From: Chara braunii
Taxonomy: Eukaryota; Streptophyta; Charophyceae; Charales; Characeae
Length of the DNA: 28,415 nucleotides
Direction of reading: 5' to 3'
Assembly: GCA_003427395.1 (NCBI GenBank)
Contig: BFEA01000382.1
Span: 1,246,405 to 1,274,819 of the forward strand
Shown in pieces: positions 1 to 9,391 of this stretch (positions are counted from its first letter, which is position 1; each line of letters opens with the position of its first letter). A program made the position numbers and the translations under genes. Below the pieces are notes generated by a model that was not told where the DNA came from, did not search any database, and saw nothing but the letters and a program-made list of their open reading frames with translations.

Positions 1-240
1 GTGCAAGGTGGTTGGCTATGCTGGATGGGTGTAGGTGATGGTGGAGGAAGAAGGTGGGAGAAGTTTTGGGTTGTCCTTTGGACACCCGGGCAAGGTGGAT
101 GACTATGGTGAATGGGTGAGGGGAGATGGAGGAGGGTGAAGGTGGGAGGTGTTTTGGGTTGTCCTTTGGATATCCCGGCAAGGAGGATGGCTATGGTGGA
201 TTGGGAGAGAGAGATGGTGAAGAAGGTGGTGGAGGGAGAA
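1..240. repeat. 88-bp minisatellite, about 2.7 copies, cut by window edge
   Basis: The motif ttttgggttgtcctttgga starts at 64 and 152. The companion motif beginning aaggtgg or aaggagg starts at 5, 92 and 180, giving an 87-88 bp period. The units are G-rich on the plus strand and differ by a few substitutions. The short reading frame at 126-314 is only the repeat read through, so I do not call a gene. Confidence 0.85.
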
Positions 241-1074
241 CGTGCAAGGCGGTCTTGGCCCCGTGCCGTCTCATAACCCAAGTGTCTGAGTCCGTCGTCC
301 GCCGTATTCCCTAGCCCCGGAGGCAAAACACGATTCCACAACGCACAATCTATAGCTAATATGCAGAAAACACAGATTTGCAGCAGAAACAGCGGGTTGA
401 GAAATCGCAGCATCTGCAGATTTGCAGATTACGGTAACTTACCGTTTTCGCAGTTTTTTTTGCCGAAGGTGAAAAATCGGGATACACAGGTCTGTGTTTC
501 CAACCGCAAACGACATCAGAATCACTCCAAATTTGATGGGTCCTCTCAGTATGTCACAGGGAAGGCCTCTGCAAAATTTTGTGGGATTCTGACGCCATTT
601 GGGTGCAGTTGCCTGTTTCGGGCGCCGTCCGGTCTCAAAGTGAAAAGTTCGGAGGAAGTCCGTTTTCTGATTTTTTCAGAAAAGTGACTCCGATGGCCTG
701 CTGGGTCTGCAGGCCATTTGTTTATGCTTAGAACATGAGGTCTGAGAAATCTCTGACCCCATGCCCAAGTTTAGGCAGTGTTGTTGCCGTCGTGCTTTTG
801 GCCACATTGGCCCGTTTGCTGTTCCCGTGCGGTCCTTGCACCGGCGGGTGGTTACTCTATCATTCTTCCGTGGCAGCGGTCCGTGCGGCCATATCCTAGC
901 AGCAGTCCCAAACCCACAACTATTCAGTAAGGAAAAACACAGCAAAGGCTTAATTTGCTGAAAATCAGCAGCCTACCAACCTCCCAATCACCGCGTTCGA
1001 ATAGAACACGGGGGGGGGGGGCAAAATCATGCGGTATCTAGTCTAGAGCCCGAGGAGAAACTCAGCGATCTACC
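241..1074. other. non-coding stretch, no gene recognised
   Basis: Short frames on both strands (361-687 plus, 676-945 minus, 761-961 plus) show no recognisable motif. A perfect 15-nt inverted repeat (acggtaacttaccgt) lies at 431-445, and a run of 12 G lies at 1010-1021. Nothing else is supported. Confidence 0.6.
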
Positions 1075-1790
1075 TGGGAGTGCAAAAACAGACAATGCAC
1101 GCATTTTATACTACCAGATCACTAGATTACACCAAGATTGGAGCACCAGTTTACTCCCTGGTGAAGAATCAAGCGAAACATGGAGAAAGAGAGAGAAAAA
1201 CACACTCTTGAGCTCACACACACAAGGGGGAAAGTTGCGCTTCACATAGGAGTGGAAAAACAGACAACACAAGCACTCTACACTACTCAAATCACTAGAT
1301 TACACAAAGATTGAAGTTGCAATTCACTCCCAAGTGAAGAAACAAGTGAAACATGGACGGAGAGAGAAAAAAACATAAATTTGAGCTCACACACACAAGG
1401 GGGAAAGTTGCGATTCACATGGAAGTGGAAGAATGGACAAAACAAGCACTCTGCACTACTCAAACACTAGATGAGACCAAGATTGAAGTTGCGATTCACA
1501 CCTAAGTGAAGAAACATGTGAAACATAGAGAGAGGGAGAGAAAAATACACATTAAAGTTTCAATACACAAGGAGGGAAATTGCGATTTACATGGGAGTGG
1601 AAGAATGGACAAAACAAGCACTCTACACTATATTACACCAAGATTGAAGTTACGATTCACACCCAAGTGAAGAAACAAGTGAAACACGGAGATAGGGAGA
1701 AAAAAACACACACTTGAGCTCACACACACAAGGAGGAAAGTTGTGATTTACACAAGAGTGAAGATTGAGACTAACCAAGCACTAATAAAC
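1075..1790. repeat. satellite-like tandem array, unit about 172 bp
   Basis: The landmark cacaagg(g/a)gg-aaag recurs near 1224, 1397, 1569 and 1730, giving spacings of 173, 172 and 161 bp. A partial, more diverged first unit starts near 1075. Every unit contains a segment like caagcactctacactact, a segment like agtgaagaaacaagtgaaaca, and gagctcacacaca, which is altered in the third unit. A unit near nucleosome length is typical of plant satellites. That is general knowledge and does not prove a centromeric role. Confidence 0.85.
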
Positions 1791-1807
1791 ACAAAAACAT
1801 CAAGATA

Positions 1808-2012
1808 ATGAAGAAGAAGAAAAAAAAAAAAAAAAGAGGGAAGAGGAAGGGGAAGAGGAAGATGGGAGAGAGGAAGGAGAGGAGGAGGAGGAGGAATATG
1901 AAGAAGAAGAAGAGGGAGAGGAAGAAGAAGAAAAAGAAGAACGAGAAGAATAGGAAGAAGAAGAAGAGAAGGAGAAGAAAAAGAAGAAGAAGAAGATGAT
2001 GATGATGAAGGA
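1808..2012. repeat. polypurine (GAA/GGA-rich) low-complexity tract
   Basis: About 200 bp of almost pure purine on the plus strand, with aag, gga and gaa triplets, an A-run near 1820 and a gatgatgat patch at its right end. Overlapping frames on both strands are open only because the tract lacks stop codons, and they give Lys/Arg/Glu or Ser/Phe homopolymers. They are not genes. Confidence 0.9.
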
Positions 2013-3180
2013 GAAGAAGGTGGTTCTCTCCACTCACCTCTTCTTGGTCTTGGAGTTGATATCCCAACCTTTGATGAAGTTTCTCCTTACTTAGTTATGA
2101 CTTCCTTGTTCTCCAAGCCCTTCTCCTTCCTCCTCTCTCCTCCCCCCGAGTTGCCACAAGTTCCTACCACTATGGTTATGGAGTCCTCCCCTCTAGGAGA
2201 GTTAATGAGACCCCTTCTAGCCTTGCCTTCTTCCACACTAGTCTGGGAGCTATGCCGGATCACCTTCCTCCACTACCACTAGCCTGTAGAGTCCTTCCCA
2301 CTAGCTCACTGTCACCTCTAAGCTCCCACACTGGCAGGGCTTCCCCGCACTTCACTCCAAGTGAGTGTAGTGCCCTCATGGGCAGAATTGGGCAGCATGG
2401 GCACTCCTCATGCAAATGGGAGTGTGACGGACTGAATTCCTAGCTTATGTAGGCTGGAAACAGCAGTCCGGCCAGCCCATGAGCCTCTCCATGTGCCCCA
2501 TAGTGAACCGAGGTACCCCTATGACCAATTTTCACCACTAGGCCTTTCCGGGGGCACCTGGACCATGCAGTCCGAGTGGTTGGTACCAACTCGGACTGCC
2601 CCTTGGGCCTTTTTCCAGCCTCACACCACTTGGAAAACGCTGCCCCCTCGAGTCCAAGGTCCAAGGGGTAGCCTACTTATTAGGCCTTTTTCTCGATTTT
2701 TTTAAAGTTTCAGTCTCTCTTGGGTAGGCTGGAGCATTTTTTCATGTGGCGGTACATTTTCAGCCTTGGATCAGGCTGAGAACCAAGGCCACCATTATTC
2801 CAAGCTACCCCATGGTGGTCTTTGCTTCAAATTTGATCCCCTAAGCTCAATTTTTCAGTTTTTGGTGCTTCTGGCTCTCCTTTTGGGCCAAATGCACAGT
2901 TTCGTTTTTTTTCCTCTTTTGTTTTCTTTCCATTTTGGGCTGCCACCTCATTCCGAAGCTAACCATTTTGAGCTGGCCCACAAAAAACGGTTGTTTTCTC
3001 TCCACCATGAGATATGATCTCAGATCTATGACCCAAAAGAAAACCGGTCTTCGTGTTTTTGCATTTTCTCTCATTTTGTCATTTTTAATTCAGATATTGT
3101 TGAGATTGAGATATGGCCCCAAGGGTCATATCTCAGCAATCCGGATTGCCCTCCTTGGATCTAGGAGGGGTGAGGTCATC
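2013..3180. other. pyrimidine-rich non-coding DNA, no gene seen
   Basis: The plus strand is C/T-rich from about 2.1 kb onwards. Short frames on both strands are low complexity and match nothing I know. The only clear local structure is the inverted repeat at 2568-2598. Confidence 0.5.
2568..2598. repeat. inverted repeat, 10-bp perfect arms
   Basis: Arms cagtccgagt (2568-2577) and actcggactg (2589-2598) are exact reverse complements around an 11-nt spacer, which contains the palindrome tggtacca. Similar ctcggactgc motifs recur at about 4252 and 4791. The function is unknown. Confidence 0.8.
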
Positions 3181-3183
3181 TTT

Positions 3184-3830
3184 GGGACCTGCCAGTCTCT
3201 ACTGCAGCAGTCCCAATGGGCCGACATATTTTCCTCCACACATTTCTCCCATTTTGTCTCATTCTCCCTTAATTTTTTTTCCTTTTTGTTTTTTTTTTCC
3301 TTTTATTTTTGTTGTGACAAGTGTCAAATTGTTGTGCACTCTCTTTCTAGGCCTTAGAACCTTTTTCATGGCCAGGTTCATGGCCGGCTGTTGGCCGTTA
3401 TATCTCGGATTATAATGATGCCACCCCCAAGTTCCTAGGGGGCTCCATTTCGCCTCCGTTTGTCCGATTTTGAACCCTCTTGGCTCCGATTTCCCTTGGC
3501 CAGCTGTTTTCTTGCATGGAGCCCCTTGGGCTCTTCTTTTCTTATGCCTAACTAGTCCGAGATATCTCTGACTGCTGAGCAGCCCTCCCTCCACTTATTT
3601 TTCTTTGTTTTCATTCTCGTTTCGTCCGTTCGAGCTCTACTGGTGCTTGCACTAGTCGTACTAGTATTTTCCACCGTCGAGATCTTCGATCTCGGCGGTG
3701 TCGTTTGCCTTGCACGGCCAGTCCCTACATTGGCTAATGGTTTCCCCTTGGGACACCTCAAGTCCCCGCCACTTCCTCATGCTAGTTCCATTTTTTTGTC
3801 CCACCGGCGGCAGCGTCGACAAAGCTCAAT
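3184..3830. repeat. copy 1 of a diverged ~1.4-kb direct duplication
   Basis: Anchors shared with 4598-5180 in the same order are: gacctgccagtc...cagtcccaa at 3186 (copy 2 at 4600); ttctaggc near 3345 (4727); a tgcactagt(c/g)gt segment near 3651 (5027); a 27-nt hairpin at 3673 (5048); and ttccccttgggaca...aagtccccg near 3742 (5117). The offset is 1375 to 1414 bp. A third copy of the opening anchor is at about 5868. No reading frame is conserved through it. Confidence 0.75.
3673..3699. repeat. conserved hairpin, copy 1
   Basis: Twelve-base arms accgtcgagatc and gatctcggcggt around a ttc loop pair at every position, with one G-T wobble. The counterpart at 5048-5074 keeps the shape despite base changes. 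Confidence 0.75.
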
Positions 3831-4597
3831 TTTTCGACAATTTTTATTTGGGCCAATTTGGTCCCCGACGTCATCCCAGTTGATGCCCAACTTTTATTTG
3901 GGACTCCCCATGTCTCCGGCAATCCCATTTTATTATTCCCATCTGCCTCAGGCGTGTCGAACATTTCTCCGGCCGCGGGACCCCCGCCTTGTTGTTATGC
4001 TCCCTTGTGCCTACGACACCGTTTTGTAGCCTTTTGGGCGTGCCGTGGCTTATTTCCTCTCGGCCTAGGCATCCCCAGGCAGTCCGTTAATTCTCAAACT
4101 GCAGCCACAACCAATTTCCTAGTCCCCCAGCCCTACGCCATGCCCCATGCCCAAGGGAAATGAAGCGTTAATTTTCCAAGGGCATTCAGGCTCAATTTCG
4201 GCTCCTTGAGCACTCAAAACTTGTGTTTGCCCCTCCTTATGCAAGCCGTTGTAACTCGGACCGCAGTAGGGCTGTTTTCTCTGTCTTAATGCCCCACAAC
4301 TAGCCCCGAACTGAAAGATAAAGAAGCGCCCAAACCTCAAGTACATCCGGTCTCCATTTTGGTTCCCGGTGCAACTAAAACATGTGTTTGGCCTCCCCTA
4401 GGTAATCCGTTTTTTTTCGGTTGCAAAGGGCCTTGATTTTCTTTGATTTTCTCTTCATAAATCAAAGAAAATCAAAGTCCTTTGTAACCGCCATATGCCA
4501 AAATGAATTTGGTCCAAACTGCTCTTTTCGTCCGTTAGTGCCCTTTTGACTTTTCCCTTTTTTTTCCTTTTTTTTTCCCCTTCACTTGTGGACAATA
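3831..4597. other. non-coding, C/T-rich spacer in the duplication
   Basis: No coding frame is credible. At 4427-4486 there is an imperfect inverted repeat around the segment aaatcaaagaaaatcaaag, in which ttgattttctttgattt pairs with its reverse complement. Confidence 0.45.
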
Positions 4598-5180
4598 GGG
4601 ACTTGCCAGTCCATACTTGTTGCAGTCCCAACTGACGGCGAACTCACTCATCCTCTCTCACCTCCCATTTTCTTTTGCTTTTCTTTTCCTTTTTGCATGT
4701 CAAATGTCAACTAGCCGTTAAGGCCCTTTTCTAGGCTCTTCCTCTTAGTTTTGGCCCTTCCTATGCCCAAGGGCCAGTCGTTTATTTCTCGGACTGCACT
4801 TGTGGCCCTCTCATGCCCACAAGAGTCTCCATTTGCCTCCCTCTCTCCCAAACGGTGGATCCTCATACTCCGATTTTCTCCCGGAGGTCTATTTTTTTGA
4901 CGAACTTTTTTTTCTTGGGGGATGTCAATCCGAGATTTTTCGGATTCCTCCCATACCTTCCGTCTCTTGTTTCTTCCCTTTTTATTTTTCTTTTGGCCCT
5001 CCCACTTGCTCCCACTAGTTCTTGCACTAGTGGTGCTAATATTTTTGACCGTCAAGATCTCCGATCGTGACGGTGCAACGTGCCTTAATTATTTGCACCA
5101 CATGTCGCGCCACCATTTCCCCTTGGGACATCACAAGTCCCCGTCACTTGTTCCGCATTAGTCCCCGACACTAGTCCTGC
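4598..5180. repeat. copy 2 of the diverged ~1.4-kb direct duplication
   Basis: Counterpart of 3184-3830, with the same anchors in the same order. The copies differ by many substitutions and by length changes in T-runs, so the duplication is old. Confidence 0.75.
5048..5074. repeat. conserved hairpin, copy 2
   Basis: Arms accgtcaagatc and gatcgtgacggt around a tcc loop. Relative to copy 1, the G-C pair at arm position 7 has become A-T and the wobble at position 5 has become T-A, so two pairs are kept or improved. One new mismatch appears at arm position 8. Confidence 0.75.
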
Positions 5181-5254
5181 TGGCGATCCCGCAAGTACTT
5201 GTGCCGCCGGTGGTCCCGCCGATACTTGTCCCGCCGGTAGTGTCGCCAGTACTT

Positions 5255-5400
5255 GTCCTGATACCGCATTTTTTGCTTAGTCATATGTGGTCCTCGACAC
5301 TTTGTCCCACCGGTGGTCTTGCCAGTACTTGTTCCGATACCGCATTTTTTGCTTAGTCCCATGTGGTCCCCGACACTTTGTCCCGTCGGTGGTCCCCGAC
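5255..5400. repeat. 76-bp tandem repeat, two units
   Basis: The segment ataccgcattttttgcttag starts at 5261 and 5337, and the flanking ccgacactttgtccc segments are in register. The preceding 5160-5255 is made of shorter, degenerate ccgccggtggtcccg-type steps. Confidence 0.8.
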
Positions 5401-5765
5401 ACGTTTGTCATTTCTCTGCCTTATGGTGGCCTCCTTCCCTCGTCCTTCTCGTGTCCCGTACACCGTCCTCTCCGGACGCAGGTTCTAGCTTGGCATGTGC
5501 CCCCCTTGGTTTTCTTGACGTCGCATTCCGGTGGCCTCCTTGGTCTGGGCTACGTCTTCATGCGCCGACACCTTACCTGTCATTTTCTCCCTTCCTTTTT
5601 CCTTGCGGCGCGCGCCCCGCTGTCATTACTTCTCTCTGCGTTCCCTCTCCTTTTTCGGGAGAGCGGCCGCCTTTACTATTTTTCTCGCAATCCCTTGCCG
5701 TTTGCCCCTCGACTGCTGCTCTCATGGTCCCGTGGCCCCGACAACCCGGGTAACCTCCATTCCCC
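5401..5765. other. C/T-rich DNA, no gene
   Basis: Overlapping plus-strand frames (5287-5769, 5313-5753, 5531-5782) are open in several phases at once because the strand is pyrimidine-rich. No protein motif was found. Confidence 0.5.
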
Positions 5766-5774
5766 CTGATACCA
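5766..5774 (-). other. candidate primer-binding site (tRNA-iMet type)
   Basis: On the minus strand this reads TGGTATCAG, matching the first nine bases of the usual plant initiator-Met primer-binding site. The next base, and the C two further on, do not match. One base separates it from a CA dinucleotide, which would be the 3' end of a minus-strand LTR. A nine-base match could occur by chance, so the call rests mainly on the paired boundary at 9378-9394. Confidence 0.35.
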
Positions 5775-6174
5775 GTGCTTGAACACTTTCCGCCCTTCTT
5801 GCCTCCGGTTTACTCTGCTGTGCACAATTCTGCCATATACAGTCTCTCGAGTGACGGGATGTTATTCGGGACCTACCAGTCCCAAGACATTCCCCCCACT
5901 TATTCGCGATGTCCTCATCACGGACCAGTCCTCAGTTAGTAGGGGTTTGGAGATGTAGACGGAGGGAAAAGGATGTGGGGTGAAACGGGTAGTTAGCTTG
6001 TTAGGGTTCTTTTTGTCCTTTCCCATTCCTTTCTCAGGGTTTTCTTTGGTTTTCCGCCCTTGGGGTGGAGGAGGGTACGGGGAGCCAAAGGATCTTCTTC
6101 GGGCTTCTATTTTCTCATCCCATGCCGGCCAGGTTCATTTCTGATTACCACTATTCTCAATACCCCTTTCGTTT

Positions 6175-6452
6175 GGGTCCTTCGGCCTGTGCAATCCATG
6201 TTTTCAATACCTCTTTCCTTCGGGTCCTTCGGCCCGTGCAATCCATGTTTTCAATTCCACTTTCCTTCGGGTCATTCGGCCCGTGCAATCCATGTTTTCA
6301 ATTCTGCTTTCCTTTGNTGCTTTCCTTTGGGTCCTTCGGCCCGTGCAATCCATGTTTTCAATTCCGCTTTTCTTTGGGTCCTTCGGCCCGTGCAATCCAT
6401 GTTTTCAATTCCGCTTTCCTTTGGGTCCTTCGGCCCGTGCAATCCATGTTTT
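6175..6452. repeat. 47-bp tandem repeat, six units
   Basis: The segment gggtcc or gggtca starts at 6175, 6222, 6269, 6329, 6376 and 6423. All spacings are 47 bp except one of 60, which spans the N at 6317 and is explained by a duplicated 12-mer plus that N. Because 47 is not a multiple of three, successive units are read in different phases, so the long plus-strand frame here (6060-7109) is not a protein gene. Confidence 0.95.
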
Positions 6453-6599
6453 TCGCCACTCTTCCCTCGAAGCTCATGCCTTAGCCAAATCCACATTCAT
6501 TTCTCCCATGTCATTTCACCCGGCCTTTCCCTAGCCCTGCCAATTTCACATGCATATCACCCTTTGTCCTTTCTTGCCCCTTGTTTAATTAATTTTCCA

Positions 6600-6957
6600 T
6601 GTGCGATACTCAGTTCATCCCTCATGCATCTCTCTTCCAGATACCTTGTCAGACCTTCTTCTCAAGCCTATGCAAACAAATTGCACAAGTCCTTTCTCCT
6701 CTGGCACCTTGTCATGCCCCTTTTCCTCAGGTCCATGCAAAGCCAATTACACAAGTCTTTTCTCTTCTGGGTATCTTGCCAGGCTTCTTTTCTAAGGCCC
6801 ATGCAAAGCCAATTACAAAGTCTTTTCTCTTCTGGGCATCTTGCCAGACCCCTTTTCTCAGGCCCATGCAAAGCCAATGACACAGTCTTTTCTCTTCTGG
6901 GCATCTTGCCAGACCCTTTTTCTCAGGCCCATGCAAAGCCAATTACACAGTCTTTTC
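6600..6957. repeat. 65/66-bp tandem repeat, about five units
   Basis: The landmark catgcaaagcc (tatgcaaacaa in the most diverged unit) begins at 6668, 6734, 6800, 6865 and 6930, giving spacings of 66, 66, 65 and 65 bp. Each unit also carries a cttttctc-ttctgg segment. Confidence 0.92.
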
Positions 6958-7911
6958 ATGCGTTTTTGTATGTAGATGGCACACCTTCCCCCCACTCAAA
7001 ACGCGATTTCTTTATCGCGCGACTGGTTCTCACTCGGAGGTACGCAGACCTGTGGCTCGCCGACCTCAGTCAAGGACACAAGCCCATCCGCTTCACAAGG
7101 AAAGAGTGATCCGTTCCTCCTCAGCGGTTGACGCCTCATCCTCCTACTCGATCCGACCTCTTACTATTACGTGGCGAACACCAATATTGAGGTTCCTCCT
7201 CACATCTGGCAGGTAGGTCCAGTCCAAGCCTTCCAGGGCCTCGTCTATCCGTAAGAGTTTCCCTCGCGAATCGTTCCTCCCGAGTGGTAATTTTCTGGAT
7301 CCGGCCTCTTCCTTTCAAGAGAATTGGGGCTCTCTATTAGTTCGCGAGTGCAGTTAAGAAGACCTCGCAATTAGTCCCGAAGCGGTTGTAATGCTCCGGC
7401 AAGGCAGTGTCAATGACTCGTGGTGGTGGCGGCCTCCACCCGATACCTCACCCGACCGTTCTTCTTGGACAGTGCCGCCCAACTTAGTGCGGACAGCCGA
7501 GGTCCGACCCAAACGGCCATGCCACCCCTCTATGCTATGGCGTGTGGTTGGAGAGTAGCGAAATAGACTAGAATAACAATGGATCTCTCGCCCATTTGGT
7601 TCTCCCACCCTTTGATATTTAAGCTCTCAACACGAGGCGCAGTTTGAGATCCCCGACTAGAGCTCATTGTCGGGGTCAGTTTCGGACGTCCTGCACTGAT
7701 CCAAGTGGTAGGTGCATTGGTCCTTTAACCCTCATCCCCTTGTAAGAGGAACAGGTCGCGCTGAGACTTTTCCCTTTAAGGAATAGAGGTCTTGAGGTTG
7801 CGGTGCAAGCACCGATACGCCCCTCTTGCGGAGGCCAAGGACCAGAAAAAAAATAAATTCATTTCAATATTATTTCCAAGTCCATTTCAAGTTGCCTAGG
7901 GTCCTCTGTTA
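6958..7911. other. unique, probably LTR-internal sequence; no gene recognised
   Basis: Frames such as 7354-7608 (minus, 84 codons) and 7136-7318 (minus) have no recognisable motif. The stretch contains the hairpin at 7651-7675 and the TATA-like sequence at 7614-7623 (minus). I see nothing else. Confidence 0.5.
7651..7675. repeat. 7-bp GC hairpin
   Basis: ccccgac (7651-7657) and gtcgggg (7669-7675) pair perfectly around an 11-nt loop. It could be an RNA structure in the LTR transcript. No function can be assigned. Confidence 0.6.
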
Positions 7912-8160
7912 ATGCAATGCAATTTTCAATGCTCATTCAATTCCGATGCTCAATCCGATTCCAACGCTCAATTCAATTCCAAGGCTCAATCCAGTTCCAA
8001 AGCTCAATCCAATTCCAAGGCTCACTCCAATTCCAAAGCTCAATCCAACATGTCTTCCAAGGCCGAGTCGAATATCTTTTCCAAGGCTGCCTCCAATGTC
8101 TTTTCCAAGGCTGAGTCCAATAGCTTTTCCAAAGCTGAATCCAATATCCTTTTCCAAAAC
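7912..8160. repeat. 18-bp then 24-bp short tandem repeats
   Basis: From about 7930 to 8045 the step is 18 bp (aattccaaggctcaatcc and variants). From about 8055 to 8160 it lengthens to 24 bp (ttttccaaggctgagtccaa plus four bases). Both steps are multiples of three, so open frames arise automatically (7912-8304 gives a Ser-Lys-Ala repeat). I treat the DNA as repeat rather than gene. Confidence 0.88.
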
Positions 8161-8244
8161 TCAGCTCTTCTCAATCTCATGCCTCTCAAGCAGTCATGCA
8201 AGGGGACCCCAATGCCAATTCCAAAGAATGATCCTTGTCAGGGG

Positions 8245-8478
8245 TCATTCCGAACAACCTGGTTAGGGTCATTCTTATCTATTTCAATCGAACAGCCTGG
8301 TTAGGGTCATCCTTATCCATTTCCATCGGACAGCCTGGTTAGGGTCATCCTTATCCATTTCCATCGGACAATCTGGTTAGGGCCATCCTTATCCATTTCC
8401 ATCGGACAACCTGGTTAAGGTCATCCTTATCCATTTCGATCGGACAACCTGGTTAAGGTCATCCTTATCCATTTTCAA
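8245..8478. repeat. 38-bp tandem repeat, six units
   Basis: The segment ctggtta starts at 8259, 8297, 8335, 8373, 8411 and 8449, exactly 38 bp apart. Each unit reads roughly ggttagggtcatccttatcc followed by atttccatcggacaac. The contained ttaggg is one motif per unit, not a telomeric array. Confidence 0.95.
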
Positions 8479-9378
8479 TGTTAGCGCCCGAGGGGGTGGG
8501 CCTCGAGGACACGGATCCTATCTCTGTCTCGGAGGTTAGAAGGTGGCCATCTCTTTAGGTTTTCCGCATGCTCTTGCTTTTTGTCTCATGCCCATCATCA
8601 TTCTCATGTCCATACATCCGACTTAGCGTATAGTGCTTGAATTGAGGCTCGCAACCCCAAGCACCACTAACCCACCCGGTCGTTCAACCAAAACAAGGGC
8701 ACTATGTGCCGTCACTGTTTTTGCTTTGTCTGACCTCTCAAGCCTTTCACTGCTCTGGACTTATCCAGGACAGGTTGGATTAGACTCCTAAGGAAGCGTG
8801 TTCTTTATGCCTCTTTACCCATAGGTCCCCTAACCTCTCACAGAGACTCGTACCATGACTCATTCATCCAAGGGTACATATGTCACAAAACTATGTTGGC
8901 ATAGACTTTTCTTCAATATCGACAATTCCCATGGTCTTTCCTTTCCCCAAAAAGAGTCAATCATTTTCAGTTCATCTGTCACTGTCAATGATCCTCACAT
9001 TTTTCAAAGGAGCGAGTACTTATGCAAAGTAGCATTGGCTACCCAATCCCTGTTTACTTCCCCATTTCAAAGGGCGGTCCCATTTGCGGCTTTTCCGAAG
9101 AAAAAGGGAAAATTTCTGGGCAAAAACGACATCTCAGACCTGCCTCATCTATGTCCCCTTTTCCCTTTTGCCTTCTCTAGAGGTAGGCAGTCCTTCATAG
9201 CTCTAGTCTCAAGCTCATTGGTCCTCACGTCCTTCTGAAGAAGCAAGTACTTATGCAAAGTAGCACTAGCTACCCAATCCTTAGTCATTTCTCGACTAGA
9301 AAGTTGTCCCATTGTGGTTTATTCCCAAAAAATCAAATGCAAAGGCGAAAATGACAGTTCTGCCTGCCCACGTACCCA
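8479..9378. other. no gene; diverged internal direct repeat
   Basis: gagtacttatgcaaagtagc near 9013 and aagtacttatgcaaagtagc near 9246 head two diverged copies about 233 bp apart, each continuing into a ctacccaatcc segment and a tcccattg/tttgcggt segment. The plus-strand frame at 8855-9238 spans them and has no recognisable motif. Confidence 0.5.
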
Positions 9379-9391
9379 TCCTCCCCATTTT
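9379..9391 (-). other. candidate polypurine tract
   Basis: Minus strand AAAATGGGGAGGA, followed at once by TG at 9378. The stop codon of the preceding ORF (9392-9394) abuts it with no spacer. A purine tract directly before a TG is where plus-strand DNA synthesis of an LTR element is expected to begin. Confidence 0.5.

Larger units (their letters stand above)
5776..9378 (-). repeat. candidate long terminal repeat (3.6 kb), 3' LTR of the gypsy element
   Basis: On the minus strand the segment begins TG at 9378, directly after a purine tract that follows the last ORF of the gypsy element. It ends in CA at 5776, next to an initiator-Met-like primer-binding match. It has no credible gene and contains four separate tandem arrays (47, 65, 18/24 and 38 bp), as long LTRs often do in U3. 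A TATA-like CTTAAATATC lies at 7614-7623 on the minus strand. No second copy exists in the window, so LTR identity cannot be confirmed here. Confidence 0.4.

Noticed and set aside
1010-1021. G12 homopolymer as a quadruplex or regulatory site
   Set aside because: A single uninterrupted run with no companion G-runs. It may simply be a homopolymer or assembly error.
1771-2067. Ser/Phe- or Lys/Glu-rich small proteins
   Set aside because: These are translations of a pure purine/pyrimidine tract and are not evidence for coding.
5287-5769. Plus-strand frame of 160 codons rich in Pro and Ser
   Set aside because: Other phases are equally open in the pyrimidine-rich strand, and it overlaps the 76-bp repeat. 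No homologous motif.
6060-7109. Long plus-strand reading frame of 349 codons
   Set aside because: It is made of out-of-phase 47-bp repeats and a 65-bp repeat and contains the N join. Neighbouring phases are equally open, so it is not a protein gene.
7912-8304. Ser-Lys-Ala repeat protein
   Set aside because: Repeat units of 18 and 24 bp keep three phases open on both strands, which explains the frames without coding.
8245-8478. Telomere-like TTAGGG array
   Set aside because: One ttaggg per 38-bp unit, with non-telomeric sequence between. Later units even read ttaagg.
8245-8478. CRISPR array
   Set aside because: Units are head-to-tail with no unique spacers. The 35-bp and 47-bp arrays fail for the same reason, and the DNA is eukaryotic.
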